Positions 7,684 through 15,273 of a stretch of DNA of 42,714 bases are shown here, piece after piece. Position numbers and translations under genes: made by a program. A model generated the notes under the pieces. It worked only from the letters and a program-made list of their open reading frames with translations. It did no database searches and was not told the DNA's origin. Origin of the DNA: Pseudomonadota bacterium (GTDB taxonomy: Bacteria; Pseudomonadota; Alphaproteobacteria; Caulobacterales; Caulobacteraceae); assembly GCA_023412655.1 (NCBI GenBank), contig JAEYNH010000121.1:1-42714 (forward strand), given 5' to 3'. Within the stretch, counting starts at the first letter, position 1. Each line of letters starts with the position of its first letter.

Positions 7684-8275
7684 GATCGGGCGGCGGCGTC
7701 CCCGCCTTCTCATGGCTGGGCGTGGCCGGCGGATTGCAGCCCTTGGCCTCACCGAGCCCCTTGAGGTAGGCCCGGCGCACCCCGCCGGCGAAGATCGCGT
7801 CGCGGACCAGGCGGTCATGCCGTTCGGCGCCCGTCAGCTTGCGCACCCAGCCACGGAACGGAATCGCGTCGGACGCCAGGTCGGCGGCCGCGCCCAGCGC
7901 CGTCTCGCGGCTCCGGTCCATGACGTCCTGGTCCTCGACGGCGACACGGTCGAGGTCAGGGCCCAGGGCATCGTCGAGGCCGTTGACCAGGCCGACTAGC
8001 GTCCGGCAGTTGTAGTTCTTTGGCGGGCGGGCGTACGGGTCGGCCATCGCCTCCAGCAGCACGGGCGGGATCTTGGCCCGCATAACATTGAGGTCGCGCA
8101 GGGGCGCGGTCGCAGCGCCCTGGACGCTTTCGCGCTTCAGCTCGTCCGAGGTCTTCACGCGGTCTTCGGCGGATGGCACGGCGGGCTGGGGCCTCGGCTG
8201 GGCCGACGCCCCAGCCGTAGCGACTCCTGCCAGAATCAGGGCGAGCCCCAGGGAACCACGGATCGTGTCGCGCAT
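7586..8275 (-). CDS. exported protein of unknown function
   Basis: A 229-residue product with a clear Sec signal peptide (MRDTIRGSLGLALILAGVATAGASA, cleavage probably after ASA), so periplasmic. The middle contains two cysteines, in YNCRTL and KGCNPP, that could form a disulfide. The last 30 or so residues are Pro/Arg-rich and disordered. I recognise no domain. I chose the ATG at 8275 because the longer frame upstream reads through the tRNA-Lys gene and would bury the signal peptide. The 3' end overlaps the end of tgt by 98 bases on the opposite strand, an unusually long convergent overlap. Its real length could be shorter only if the stop were missed, which the sequence does not suggest. Confidence 0.7.
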   Translation of the reverse strand: MRDTIRGSLGLALILAGVATAGASAQPRPQPAVPSAEDRVKTSDELKRESVQGAATAPLRDLNVMRAKIPPVLLEAMADPYARPPKNYNCRTLVGLVNGLDDALGPDLDRVAVEDQDVMDRSRETALGAAADLASDAIPFRGWVRKLTGAERHDRLVRDAIFAGGVRRAYLKGLGEAKGCNPPATPSHEKAGTPPPDPNRRFVPRYPTRQPDPAAPQSPGGRPPSGSPR

Positions 8276-8379
8276 GCCGGCGGACCATAGCGCGACTTTG
8301 GGCGCTGTTAAGGCGGCCTTTTCCGCGGAGGGCCGTGCGCCAGCCTGGACGCCCGGAACGTGAGAGTGAAGCTTCGCGG

Positions 8380-8454
8380 TGGTAGGCCGGCTGGGATTCG
8401 AACCCAGGACCATTCGATTAAAAGTCGAATGCTCTACCACTGAGCTACCGGCCC
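8380..8454 (-). tRNA. tRNA-Lys (anticodon TTT)
   Basis: The reverse complement folds as a complete cloverleaf of 72 nucleotides plus an encoded CCA. The acceptor is GGGCCGG/CCGGCCT with a terminal G-U pair, the D stem GCTC/GAGC, the anticodon stem TTCGA/TCGAA with loop CTTTTAA, and the T arm CTGGG-TTCGAAT-CCCAG. The discriminator is A. The loop gives anticodon TTT, lysine. It lies 104 bases upstream of the exported-protein gene on the same strand and has its own promoter. Confidence 0.98.
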
Positions 8455-8479
8455 GCACGCGGGTCGCGAAGCGGCGCGG

Positions 8480-8508
8480 ACCATAGGCGCCGCTCCGGCC
8501 GGGCGCAA
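8480..8508 (-). promoter_or_regulatory. sigma-70-type promoter for tRNA-Lys
   Basis: Read on the minus strand, TTGCGC and TATGGT are separated by exactly 17 bases. The -10 element ends 25 bases before the mature tRNA 5' end, which leaves a short leader. The pair resembles housekeeping promoters of Caulobacterales. Confidence 0.65.
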
Positions 8509-8581
8509 GCCGTGACCGATTGCATTTGCGTCTCCGTGCGCCGAAGGCAGTCTGTCTGGGAACAGGGGGAGGCGAGGCGGG

Positions 8582-9781
8582 ATGGATCGGGTTCAGGTTC
8601 GAGGCGCGGGTGAGGGCGACCGCAGGCGCTTCCTGCTGGGGGCGGCAGGCCTGGGGGTCACCGGCTTGGGCGGCTGTTCCATGCGACCTAGCGCGCCGCC
8701 ACCCGTGCTGGCGCCGTCCAAGCCTCGGTTTCGGGCTGTGCCCCCGCTGGCGGCGCTCGACGCCCGTCCCGAGCGGATCATGAACATCACGGTCTGCCTG
8801 CGGCCCTTCCGGGCTCAGGGACCCCGGCTAGATGCCGAGAGGGTCGGCGACAAGCTGGTGGTGCACAACTATGGCCACGGCGGCAGCGGGTGGTCGCTTT
8901 GCTGGGGTTCGGCGCGGGAGGTCGTTCCGAAGGCGCTCTCCACCGGCGAGCGGGACATCGCCGTCATCGGTTGCGGCGCGCTGGGGATCAGCGCGGCGAT
9001 TACGGCGCAGCGGGCTGGGGCGAACGTCATCATCTATGCGAAGGAGCGGATGCCGGACGTGCGCTCGTCGCGGGCGACGGGGGTCTGGTCGCCGGACAGC
9101 CGCGTGGCGAGGGCAGATGCGGTGGGGCCGGAGTTCGCATCCCTCTGGGAGCGGATGACCCGGGCCTCGTTCCGCACCTACACGAGCTATCTGGGGCTCC
9201 CCGGCGCGCCGGTGGAGTGGATCGATCGTTACGTGGCCTTCGACGCGCCTGCCGGCCGCCGGAGCGACCCGGTGGGCTTCGTCCACTACCGGAGCACAGC
9301 GGATCTGACGCCGCCCAGTGAAACCCTGACGCCTGAGAGCCACCCGTTCGCCTCGCCAATCGTGCGGCGGGCGGCGGTCCCGATGTTCAACATTTCCGAG
9401 CTGAGCCGGGTGCTGATGGCCGAGTTCCTGATGACGGGCGGACGGATCGAGACCGTGGAGTTCCACACGCCCGCCGACCTCGCCAAGCTGAAGCAGAAGG
9501 TCATAATCGACTGCACGGGATATGGCGCGCGCGCCTTGTGGAAGGACGAGAGCATCGTGCCGGTGCGCGGGCAGATCGCTTGGCTGATCCCGCAGCCCGA
9601 TGTGAACTACGGCCTCATCTATGACAACGTCAGCATGCTTGGCCGCCGCGACGGCGTGGTGATCCAGCAGACCGGCCCCGACGAAGGCTGGGGCTACAAC
9701 GACCCCAACGAGTCGCCGGATCGGGCCGAGGCCGAAGCCGCCGTCCGCGCCATCGCCAGGGCCTACCGCAGGGCGGCCTGA
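8582..9781 (+). CDS. Tat-exported FAD-dependent oxidoreductase, circularly permuted D-amino-acid-oxidase-like
   Basis: A 399-residue flavoprotein. The N-terminus has a twin-arginine motif (DRRRFLLGAA, residues 13-22) followed by a possible lipobox ending at C32, so export in folded form is likely. Residues 73-111 match the normal C-terminal end of D-amino-acid oxidases: LRPFRAQGPRLDAERV (73-88) and VVHNYGHGGSGWSLCWGSA (93-111). Only after this comes the FAD-binding Rossmann motif VIGCGALG (128-135), which is N-terminal in classical DAO. The rest of the DAO order then follows: RSSRATGVWSP, DCTGYGARAL (310-319), VPVRGQIAWL and GWGYND, ending at the helix that normally leads into the RxGLRP strand. 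So all DAO parts are present in permuted order. A GGGGGAGGCGAG stretch precedes the ATG. The substrate is unknown. Confidence 0.88.
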   Translation: MDRVQVRGAGEGDRRRFLLGAAGLGVTGLGGCSMRPSAPPPVLAPSKPRFRAVPPLAALDARPERIMNITVCLRPFRAQGPRLDAERVGDKLVVHNYGHGGSGWSLCWGSAREVVPKALSTGERDIAVIGCGALGISAAITAQRAGANVIIYAKERMPDVRSSRATGVWSPDSRVARADAVGPEFASLWERMTRASFRTYTSYLGLPGAPVEWIDRYVAFDAPAGRRSDPVGFVHYRSTADLTPPSETLTPESHPFASPIVRRAAVPMFNISELSRVLMAEFLMTGGRIETVEFHTPADLAKLKQKVIIDCTGYGARALWKDESIVPVRGQIAWLIPQPDVNYGLIYDNVSMLGRRDGVVIQQTGPDEGWGYNDPNESPDRAEAEAAVRAIARAYRRAA

Positions 9782-9902
9782 TATCCTAGATTCACCTCTG
9801 CTGCGGCGGGCTACGACGGCCCACTGGCGCGCCCGCTACCGGGCCCCAGCAAGGACGGTGGGCCAAAGCTTCCCGCAAGGGTGCTTTCCCGCCGCAGCGC
9901 CC

Positions 9903-10889
9903 CTACTGCTGTTGCTGCTGCATCTGATGGAGGCGCTGCTGCTCCACGAGGGCGGCGCCGTGGGGCCGCCGCGCGCCCGGCCGCGACGTGGGCCGCGAGA
10001 TGCGCAGGAACTCGGGTTCGCTGATCGCTGCGCGTGCGCGCCGCACCGAAACGCCCACCGACAGCTCGCTGTCGGCGTCACCTTTGTAGACCCCGCGCGA
10101 GGGGGGCACGTCCGAATAATCGCGGCCTACGGCGCAGGCGATGTGCCGCTCGCCGGCCTCGATGTTGTTCGTGGGATCGAAGCCGATCCAGCGTGTGGAC
10201 GGCAGGAAGACCTCCACCCAGGCATGCGTCGCGTCGGGATCTGAGCGGTCGCCGCCCTTGCGATCGGTGAAGAGGTAGCCGGAGACGTAGCGCGCCGGGA
10301 CACCCCACGCGCGGCAGATGGCGATCATCAGATGGGCGAAGTCCTGGCAGACACCCTTGCGGGCCTTCAGGACGTCATCGATCGGGCTGTCGGCGCGGGT
10401 GACGCCGGCCTCGTAGCCGAAGGCGGCGTAGATCTGCTGGGAGAGTGCGCGCACCGCCGTTAGAGGGTCGTGGGTGCGCGAGCGGTCCAGATCGTTCTCG
10501 GCCATGAAGGCGCGTAGCGCTTCCGTCTCCCGGGCGAAGCCGTGCGGGCGCAGATAATCGAACTGCTCGCCGAGTACGAAGTCCGATCGCAGCCGATCCC
10601 ACTCGCCCATATCCAAGGCCTCGGGCAGGGCGGCCGGCGCCGAGGTTTCCACCGCCGAGCGCGCGGTGATGGTCAGCCGATCATGGGGCTGGGGCACGTC
10701 GAAGTGGTAGACGGCGTTCCCGAAGCTGTCAGCGTAGGAAAAGAGCTGGGCCGGCGGGTCGAGCTCCAGGTCGAAGCTGACCAGGCGCTGGCTGGCGCTC
10801 TTCTGGGGCTGCATCCACACCTCCATAACGCTTTCGCGCACTGGGGCGGCGTACTGGTACTGGGTGATGTGGCGGACCTCGAGCAGCAT
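9903..10889 (-). CDS. transglutaminase-like cysteine protease/amidase family protein
   Basis: A 328-residue protein with an N-terminal beta domain typical of bacterial transglutaminase-like proteins (LLEVRHITQYQYAAPVRES). The transglutaminase core follows, with catalytic triad C181 (KGVCQDFAHLM), H222 (THAWVEVFLP) and D238 (WIGFDPTNN). No signal peptide is visible. Family members hydrolyse or form amide bonds; in this gene neighbourhood a role in processing or ligating a peptide product is inferred. The last 14 residues are strikingly glutamine-rich (VEQQRLHQMQQQQQ). It is the last gene of a three-gene minus-strand operon, starting nine bases after the alpha-E gene ends. Confidence 0.93.
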   Translation of the reverse strand: MLLEVRHITQYQYAAPVRESVMEVWMQPQKSASQRLVSFDLELDPPAQLFSYADSFGNAVYHFDVPQPHDRLTITARSAVETSAPAALPEALDMGEWDRLRSDFVLGEQFDYLRPHGFARETEALRAFMAENDLDRSRTHDPLTAVRALSQQIYAAFGYEAGVTRADSPIDDVLKARKGVCQDFAHLMIAICRAWGVPARYVSGYLFTDRKGGDRSDPDATHAWVEVFLPSTRWIGFDPTNNIEAGERHIACAVGRDYSDVPPSRGVYKGDADSELSVGVSVRRARAAISEPEFLRISRPTSRPGARRPHGAALVEQQRLHQMQQQQQ

Positions 10890-10898
10890 GGCGTTCCC

Positions 10899-11843
10899 CT
10901 AGGCCGGCAGGCGTTCTTCGAGCGGATAGGCCACGAAGGTTTCGTAGAGCAGCCTGTGGATGGCCGCGCATTCGTCCAGCACGGTGGACAGGAAGGCGCT
11001 GGGGCCCTGGCTCTCCAGCTCGTTCATGTCGGCATATTGCAGGCGGGCCTTCAGCCGCCCGGCGAGCCGTTCCGGCCCGGCGCTTCCCGCCAGCCCCGCG
11101 TGACGGGCGAGGGCGGCGAGGTGCGACTCGATCTGGTCGGTGCAGAACCTCATGGAGCGCGGGAAATCTTCGTCGAGCATCAGGAAATGCAGGATGTAGC
11201 GGGGCTGCATCTCGGCGGTGTAGGTGCGCAGGTATGGCTCGAGTGCGCAGCTCATGCGGAGGACATTGGTGAGGGCGAAGTGATCGCTCACGGGGCGGCG
11301 CCGGCCGTCACCGAAACAGACCTCCAACAGGCTGCCGATAAGCTGGGCCCGCTCCAGGTAGACCCCGAGCAGGAGGAACCGCCACCCCTCGCCGTGGCTC
11401 ATGGTGGCGTCGGCAGCGCCCTTGAACATGTGCAGGTCGGCGATGATGTCGTGCAGATAGGCCTGCGACCCGTCTTCGTAGGCTGCCTGGGCCTCGGGGC
11501 CCGTGGTTCGCAGGTAGATGAGGTTAAGCCGCTCCCAGGTCTCGGTGGTGATCTGGTCCCGGACCTGGCGGGCGTTCTCTCGGGCGCGAGAGATCGAGGA
11601 AACGATGGAGCCGGCGTCCTCCCGGTCAAAGACGAGAGATCTGGCGGCGCCATAGGGGTCCCGGGCCTTGGAGCCGTCGAGGTCCCCAACGGCCGCCAGG
11701 GCGACCCGCGCCACCTGGCCGGCTCCGTCCGAACGGTCGAGCGTGGCCGTCAGCATCACCTCCGCGAGGCGGCACATGTGCTCGGCCCGTTCCACATAGC
11801 GCCCGATCCAGTAGAGACTGTCCGCCACCCGTGCGAGCATCAT
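10899..11843 (-). CDS. alpha-E domain protein
   Basis: A 314-residue, all-helical protein of the alpha-E family, recognised from its opening MLARVADSLYWIGRYVERAEHMCRL and the later LLLGVYLERAQLIGSLLEV segment. Its activity has not been established in any organism I know of. It is nearly always encoded beside a circularly permuted ATP-grasp protein and a transglutaminase-like protein, as here, and comparative-genomic work on amidoligases proposed a peptide-synthesis or modification system. The start at 11843 overlaps the ATP-grasp stop by four bases (ATGA); an ATG three bases later would also fit. The same frame stays open far upstream, but that part is the antisense-like shadow of the ATP-grasp gene. 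Confidence 0.93.
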   Translation of the reverse strand: MMLARVADSLYWIGRYVERAEHMCRLAEVMLTATLDRSDGAGQVARVALAAVGDLDGSKARDPYGAARSLVFDREDAGSIVSSISRARENARQVRDQITTETWERLNLIYLRTTGPEAQAAYEDGSQAYLHDIIADLHMFKGAADATMSHGEGWRFLLLGVYLERAQLIGSLLEVCFGDGRRRPVSDHFALTNVLRMSCALEPYLRTYTAEMQPRYILHFLMLDEDFPRSMRFCTDQIESHLAALARHAGLAGSAGPERLAGRLKARLQYADMNELESQGPSAFLSTVLDECAAIHRLLYETFVAYPLEERLPA

Positions 11844-13321
11844 GCGCGGGCGTCCTTGCTCTCGTTCAGCACCCAGGTGTCCTTGGACCCGCCGCCCTGG
11901 CTGGAATTCACCACCAGGGAGCCCTTTTTCAGCGCGACGCGGGTAAGCGCCCCAGGCGTCACTGAGATCTTCTCCCCGCACAGGATGAACGGCCGCAGGT
12001 CCACATGCCGGGGTTCCATGCGATCGCCGATGAGGCAGGGGGCGGTGGAGAGCTGAATGGTGGGCTGGGCGATGTAGTTGGCCGGGTCGGCCTTCAGGGC
12101 TTCGGCGAATTCGGCCTGCTGCTCGCGGGTGGAATGCGGTCCCACCAGCATTCCATACCCGCCGGATGCCCCGACGGCTTTCACCACCAGCTTGTCGAGA
12201 TTGGCGAGTACGTGGCTGAGTTGGGCCGGCTCGCGGCACAGATAGGTCTCGATGTTGGGCAGGATCGGCTCCTCGCCCAGGTAGTAGCGGATGATGTCGG
12301 GCACATAGGCATAGACCGCCTTGTCGTCGGCGACCCCCGTGCCTGGGGCATTGCAGATCACCACGTTTCCGGCCCGGTAAGCGTTGAACAGCCCGGCCGC
12401 GCCCAGGGCTGAATCCCGGCGGAAGGTCAGCGGGTCGATGAAGTCGTCGTCGACCCGGCGGTAGATCACGTCGACCCGCCGCAGACCGGTGGTGGTGCGC
12501 ATGTACACGTAGTTGTCGTGCACCACGAGGTCGCGGCCCTCGACCAACGGCACGCCCATGAGACGGGCCAGATAGGCGTGTTCGTAATAGGCCGAGTTGT
12601 AGACGCCGGGGGTCAGCACCACCACCTGAGGGTTGGGCCGCCAGTCGGCCGCCATGCTCTTGAGCGTCTGCAGCAGCATGTCGGGGTAGCGGTCCACGGA
12701 GCGCACGCCCGCGCCGCGGAAGGTGCCGGGGAACACCCGCTTGGAGGCTTCCCGGTTCGCCAGCATGTAGGACACCCCGGAAGGGACGCGCAGATTGTCC
12801 TCCAGCACGGCGAAGCTCCCGTCCGGCTGGCGTATCAGATCCGAACCGCAGACGTTGGCATAGGCCTTGTGCGGCACGTAGAGGTTCTGCATCTCCCGAC
12901 GATAGGACGGGGCGGTGAGCACCAGTTCGCGCGGCACCACGCCATCCATCAGAATCTGCTGTTCCGAATAGATGTCGGCCAGGAACATGTTGAGCGCCTG
13001 GAGGCGCTGGATGAGGCCGGCCTCGATCTTCGCCCATTCCTGGGCCGGGATGATCCGCGGCAGGATGTCGGTGGGAATGATCCGCTCGGTGGAGCTTTCG
13101 GCCCCGTAGACCGTAAAGGTGATGCCCTGGAGCAGGAAGAACCGTTCCTGGGTCCGCTGACGCTCGGCCAGCTCGTCCGCCGACAGGGTCCCGAGCCTCG
13201 CCTGCAGTGCGGCGTAGTGCGGCCGCACCTGGCTGTCGGCGCTGCGCGCCTCATCATAGGGGCCCGTCGTCTCGAAGGCCTCGGCCTCGGCCCTGCTCAG
13301 TTCCCCCACCTCGGCTACCAC
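11840..13321 (-). CDS. circularly permuted type-2 ATP-grasp protein
   Basis: A 493-residue protein of the CP-ATP-grasp type-2 family, predicted to activate a carboxylate with ATP and join it to an amine. Recognisable blocks are FTVYG, IPTDILPRIIPAQEW, the SYRREMQNLYVPHKAYANVCGSDL region, VLEDNLRVPSGVSYML, YMRTTTGLRRVDVIYRRVDDDFIDPL, NAPGTGVADDKAVYAY, and the ATP-binding KLVVKAVGASGGYGM. Near the end it carries LRPFILCG and VVNSSQGGGSKDTWVL. It is the first gene of the operon with the alpha-E and transglutaminase-like genes. A 131-base divergent spacer separates it from tamA and presumably holds both promoters. The product of the pathway is unknown. Confidence 0.94.
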   Translation of the reverse strand: MVAEVGELSRAEAEAFETTGPYDEARSADSQVRPHYAALQARLGTLSADELAERQRTQERFFLLQGITFTVYGAESSTERIIPTDILPRIIPAQEWAKIEAGLIQRLQALNMFLADIYSEQQILMDGVVPRELVLTAPSYRREMQNLYVPHKAYANVCGSDLIRQPDGSFAVLEDNLRVPSGVSYMLANREASKRVFPGTFRGAGVRSVDRYPDMLLQTLKSMAADWRPNPQVVVLTPGVYNSAYYEHAYLARLMGVPLVEGRDLVVHDNYVYMRTTTGLRRVDVIYRRVDDDFIDPLTFRRDSALGAAGLFNAYRAGNVVICNAPGTGVADDKAVYAYVPDIIRYYLGEEPILPNIETYLCREPAQLSHVLANLDKLVVKAVGASGGYGMLVGPHSTREQQAEFAEALKADPANYIAQPTIQLSTAPCLIGDRMEPRHVDLRPFILCGEKISVTPGALTRVALKKGSLVVNSSQGGGSKDTWVLNESKDARA

Positions 13322-13452
13322 GCGCTCCGATCCACTGCGGCTAAACCTCTAAGACGGTTAAGGGTTCTCCGGAAGCTGCGCGTGGAATTTCCTTGCCGCG
13401 CGCCCGCCCTGCCATCGGGCGCCCGCGTTTTGTGCACGAGTGACAGGAACCG

Positions 13453-15273
13453 GTGGTGCGGCTACACCGGTGGCGGGGGGCTCGCGGGGATTCGAGCTTG
13501 GGTCGATTGCTCCACGCCTTTGCCGCCTCAGCGGCCTTGTGCGTCTACGGCACAGCCGCCGCTGCGGCTCCACGCGCCATCGTGGAAGGTGAGCTCGACG
13601 GACAGCTGCGCGCCGCGATCCAACGCGCCATCGGCGACACCGACGACCCCATCGAGAACCGGTTCGAGGCGCGGCGCCGGGCTCGCGCGGCCGCGGAGGA
13701 CGCTATCGCCGTTCTCCGTTCCGAAGGCTATTACGCCTATGTGGTCGAACCCGACGTCAGCGAGACCACCCCGCCCGAGGCGCTGGTGCGGATCAGCCCA
13801 GGACCGCTGTTCCGCCTAGGCGACGCCTCGATCCAGTGGGAAGCGCCGGCGCCCGACGCCACCGCCGAAGCCGCCGCCCGTTCGGCTCTCGACCTTCCGC
13901 CGGGCGGGCCTGGCCGTGCGGCGGATGTAATCGCCGCGGAAGGCCGGATCATCGCGGCGCTCCAGAACCGCGGCTATCCGGATGCGACCCCAGAGCCGCG
14001 CCAGGTGATCGTCGACCACGCCACCGACCTCCTGACGCCGACCTACCGCATTCGGGCCGGGAGCCTGGTGAGGTTGAATGGCTTGCAGCTCACCACCGAT
14101 GGGCGAACACGACCGGCCTGGGTCCGCAGCCTGGCGCCTTGGAAGCCTGGCGACGTCTACGATCCAGGCGATGTCGGAGAGCTCGAGCGGCGGTTGCTGG
14201 ACACCGGCGTCTACGACAGCGTGACCGTGTCGCTGGCGCCCGCGGCCGACACCACGGCTGAGGGGCTGCGGCCGGTGGTGGTGAGCCTGGCCGAGCGCAA
14301 GCGACATGCGATCGAGGCCGGCGCCAGCTATTCGACCACCGAAGGCGCCGGCGTCGAGGCGCGCTGGACGCGTTACAACTCTCTGGGGCGCGCCGACACC
14401 CTGGCGATACTGGCCCGGCTGTCGCAGAACGACAGCCGTATCGAGCCCCAGCTGACCTTGCCGCATTGGCGAAAGGCCCAGCAGACGCTCCGCGCCAGCG
14501 GGGCCGTCTACGACATCAACACGGACGCTTTCGACGAGACCGGCGCGGGCGTACGCGCGGATGTCACGCGCCGGTACGGCAAGACCTCCTACGTGACCGT
14601 GGGCGCCAGCGTTGACGCCAGCCGCAACCGCGAAACCGACGAAGAGGATCTGTCACGGCTTGGGCGTGACCTGGTCACCGTGGCCGGTCTTGGCGAGTTG
14701 CTGCTGGATCGGTCGAACGATCCGCTCAATCCGACCCACGGCTGGAAGCTCAGCGCCCGGGCCGAGCCCACGCTGCTCCTTGGCGCGGAAAACCTGCCTT
14801 ATCTGCGACTGCAGGCGCAGGGCACCGGCTATCTGCCGCTGGGCCGGGAGGCCCGTACGGTGCTTGCCGGTCGGGTGCGGGTGGGCCGGATCATCAACGG
14901 CACGATTCCCGAGGTGCCAGCTTCGCGCAGGTTCTACGCGGGCGGCGGCGGCTCGGTGCGAGGATTCCCCTACCAGGGTGTGGGTCCGCGCCTGCCAGAC
15001 GGCACCCCGCGGGGCGGGACGTCGCTGTTCGAGGCCTCCGCCGAGTTCCGGCGCGAGCTTACGCGCCGCTGGGGCACGGCGGTCTTCGTCGACGCCGGCT
15101 CGGTAGGCTCGCAGGGGGCAATAGACTTCAACCAGCTGGCGGTCGGGGCCGGCGTGGGCGTCATCTACAACCTCGGCTTCGCGCCGATCCGCGTGGACAT
15201 CGCGACGCCGGTGGCGCGTCGGCGCGGCGCATCCCCGATCCAGGTATACATCAGCATCGGACAGAGCTTTTGA
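13453..15273 (+). CDS. tamA: outer-membrane Omp85-family assembly protein TamA
   Basis: TamA is the outer-membrane half of the translocation and assembly module, an Omp85 relative that works with TamB in outer-membrane biogenesis. The 606-residue product has a signal peptide (LLHAFAASAALCVYGTAAAAA), POTRA-like domains over about residues 40-270, and a 16-stranded barrel domain. The barrel contains the Omp85 lid motif VRGF at 502-505 and ends in the C-terminal phenylalanine signature (ISIGQSF). The start is uncertain: GTG at 13453 or 13456 (AGGAA lies just upstream), or TTG at 13498, which would give a shorter and more typical signal peptide. The stop overlaps the tamB start by four bases, and this pairing fixes the identity. 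Confidence 0.93.
   Translation: MVRLHRWRGARGDSSLGRLLHAFAASAALCVYGTAAAAAPRAIVEGELDGQLRAAIQRAIGDTDDPIENRFEARRRARAAAEDAIAVLRSEGYYAYVVEPDVSETTPPEALVRISPGPLFRLGDASIQWEAPAPDATAEAAARSALDLPPGGPGRAADVIAAEGRIIAALQNRGYPDATPEPRQVIVDHATDLLTPTYRIRAGSLVRLNGLQLTTDGRTRPAWVRSLAPWKPGDVYDPGDVGELERRLLDTGVYDSVTVSLAPAADTTAEGLRPVVVSLAERKRHAIEAGASYSTTEGAGVEARWTRYNSLGRADTLAILARLSQNDSRIEPQLTLPHWRKAQQTLRASGAVYDINTDAFDETGAGVRADVTRRYGKTSYVTVGASVDASRNRETDEEDLSRLGRDLVTVAGLGELLLDRSNDPLNPTHGWKLSARAEPTLLLGAENLPYLRLQAQGTGYLPLGREARTVLAGRVRVGRIINGTIPEVPASRRFYAGGGGSVRGFPYQGVGPRLPDGTPRGGTSLFEASAEFRRELTRRWGTAVFVDAGSVGSQGAIDFNQLAVGAGVGVIYNLGFAPIRVDIATPVARRRGASPIQVYISIGQSF

Noticed and set aside
8276..8458. Longer start for the exported protein upstream of 8275
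   Set aside because: The extension translates the tRNA-Lys gene (the familiar SSVVEHSTFNRMVLGSNPS type of false peptide) and would hide a good signal peptide.
11844..13037. Upstream extension of the alpha-E frame to a 712-residue protein
   Set aside because: The extension runs in another frame of the ATP-grasp gene and has no similarity to it. The alpha-E family starts at MLARVADSLYW, matching the ATGA overlap.
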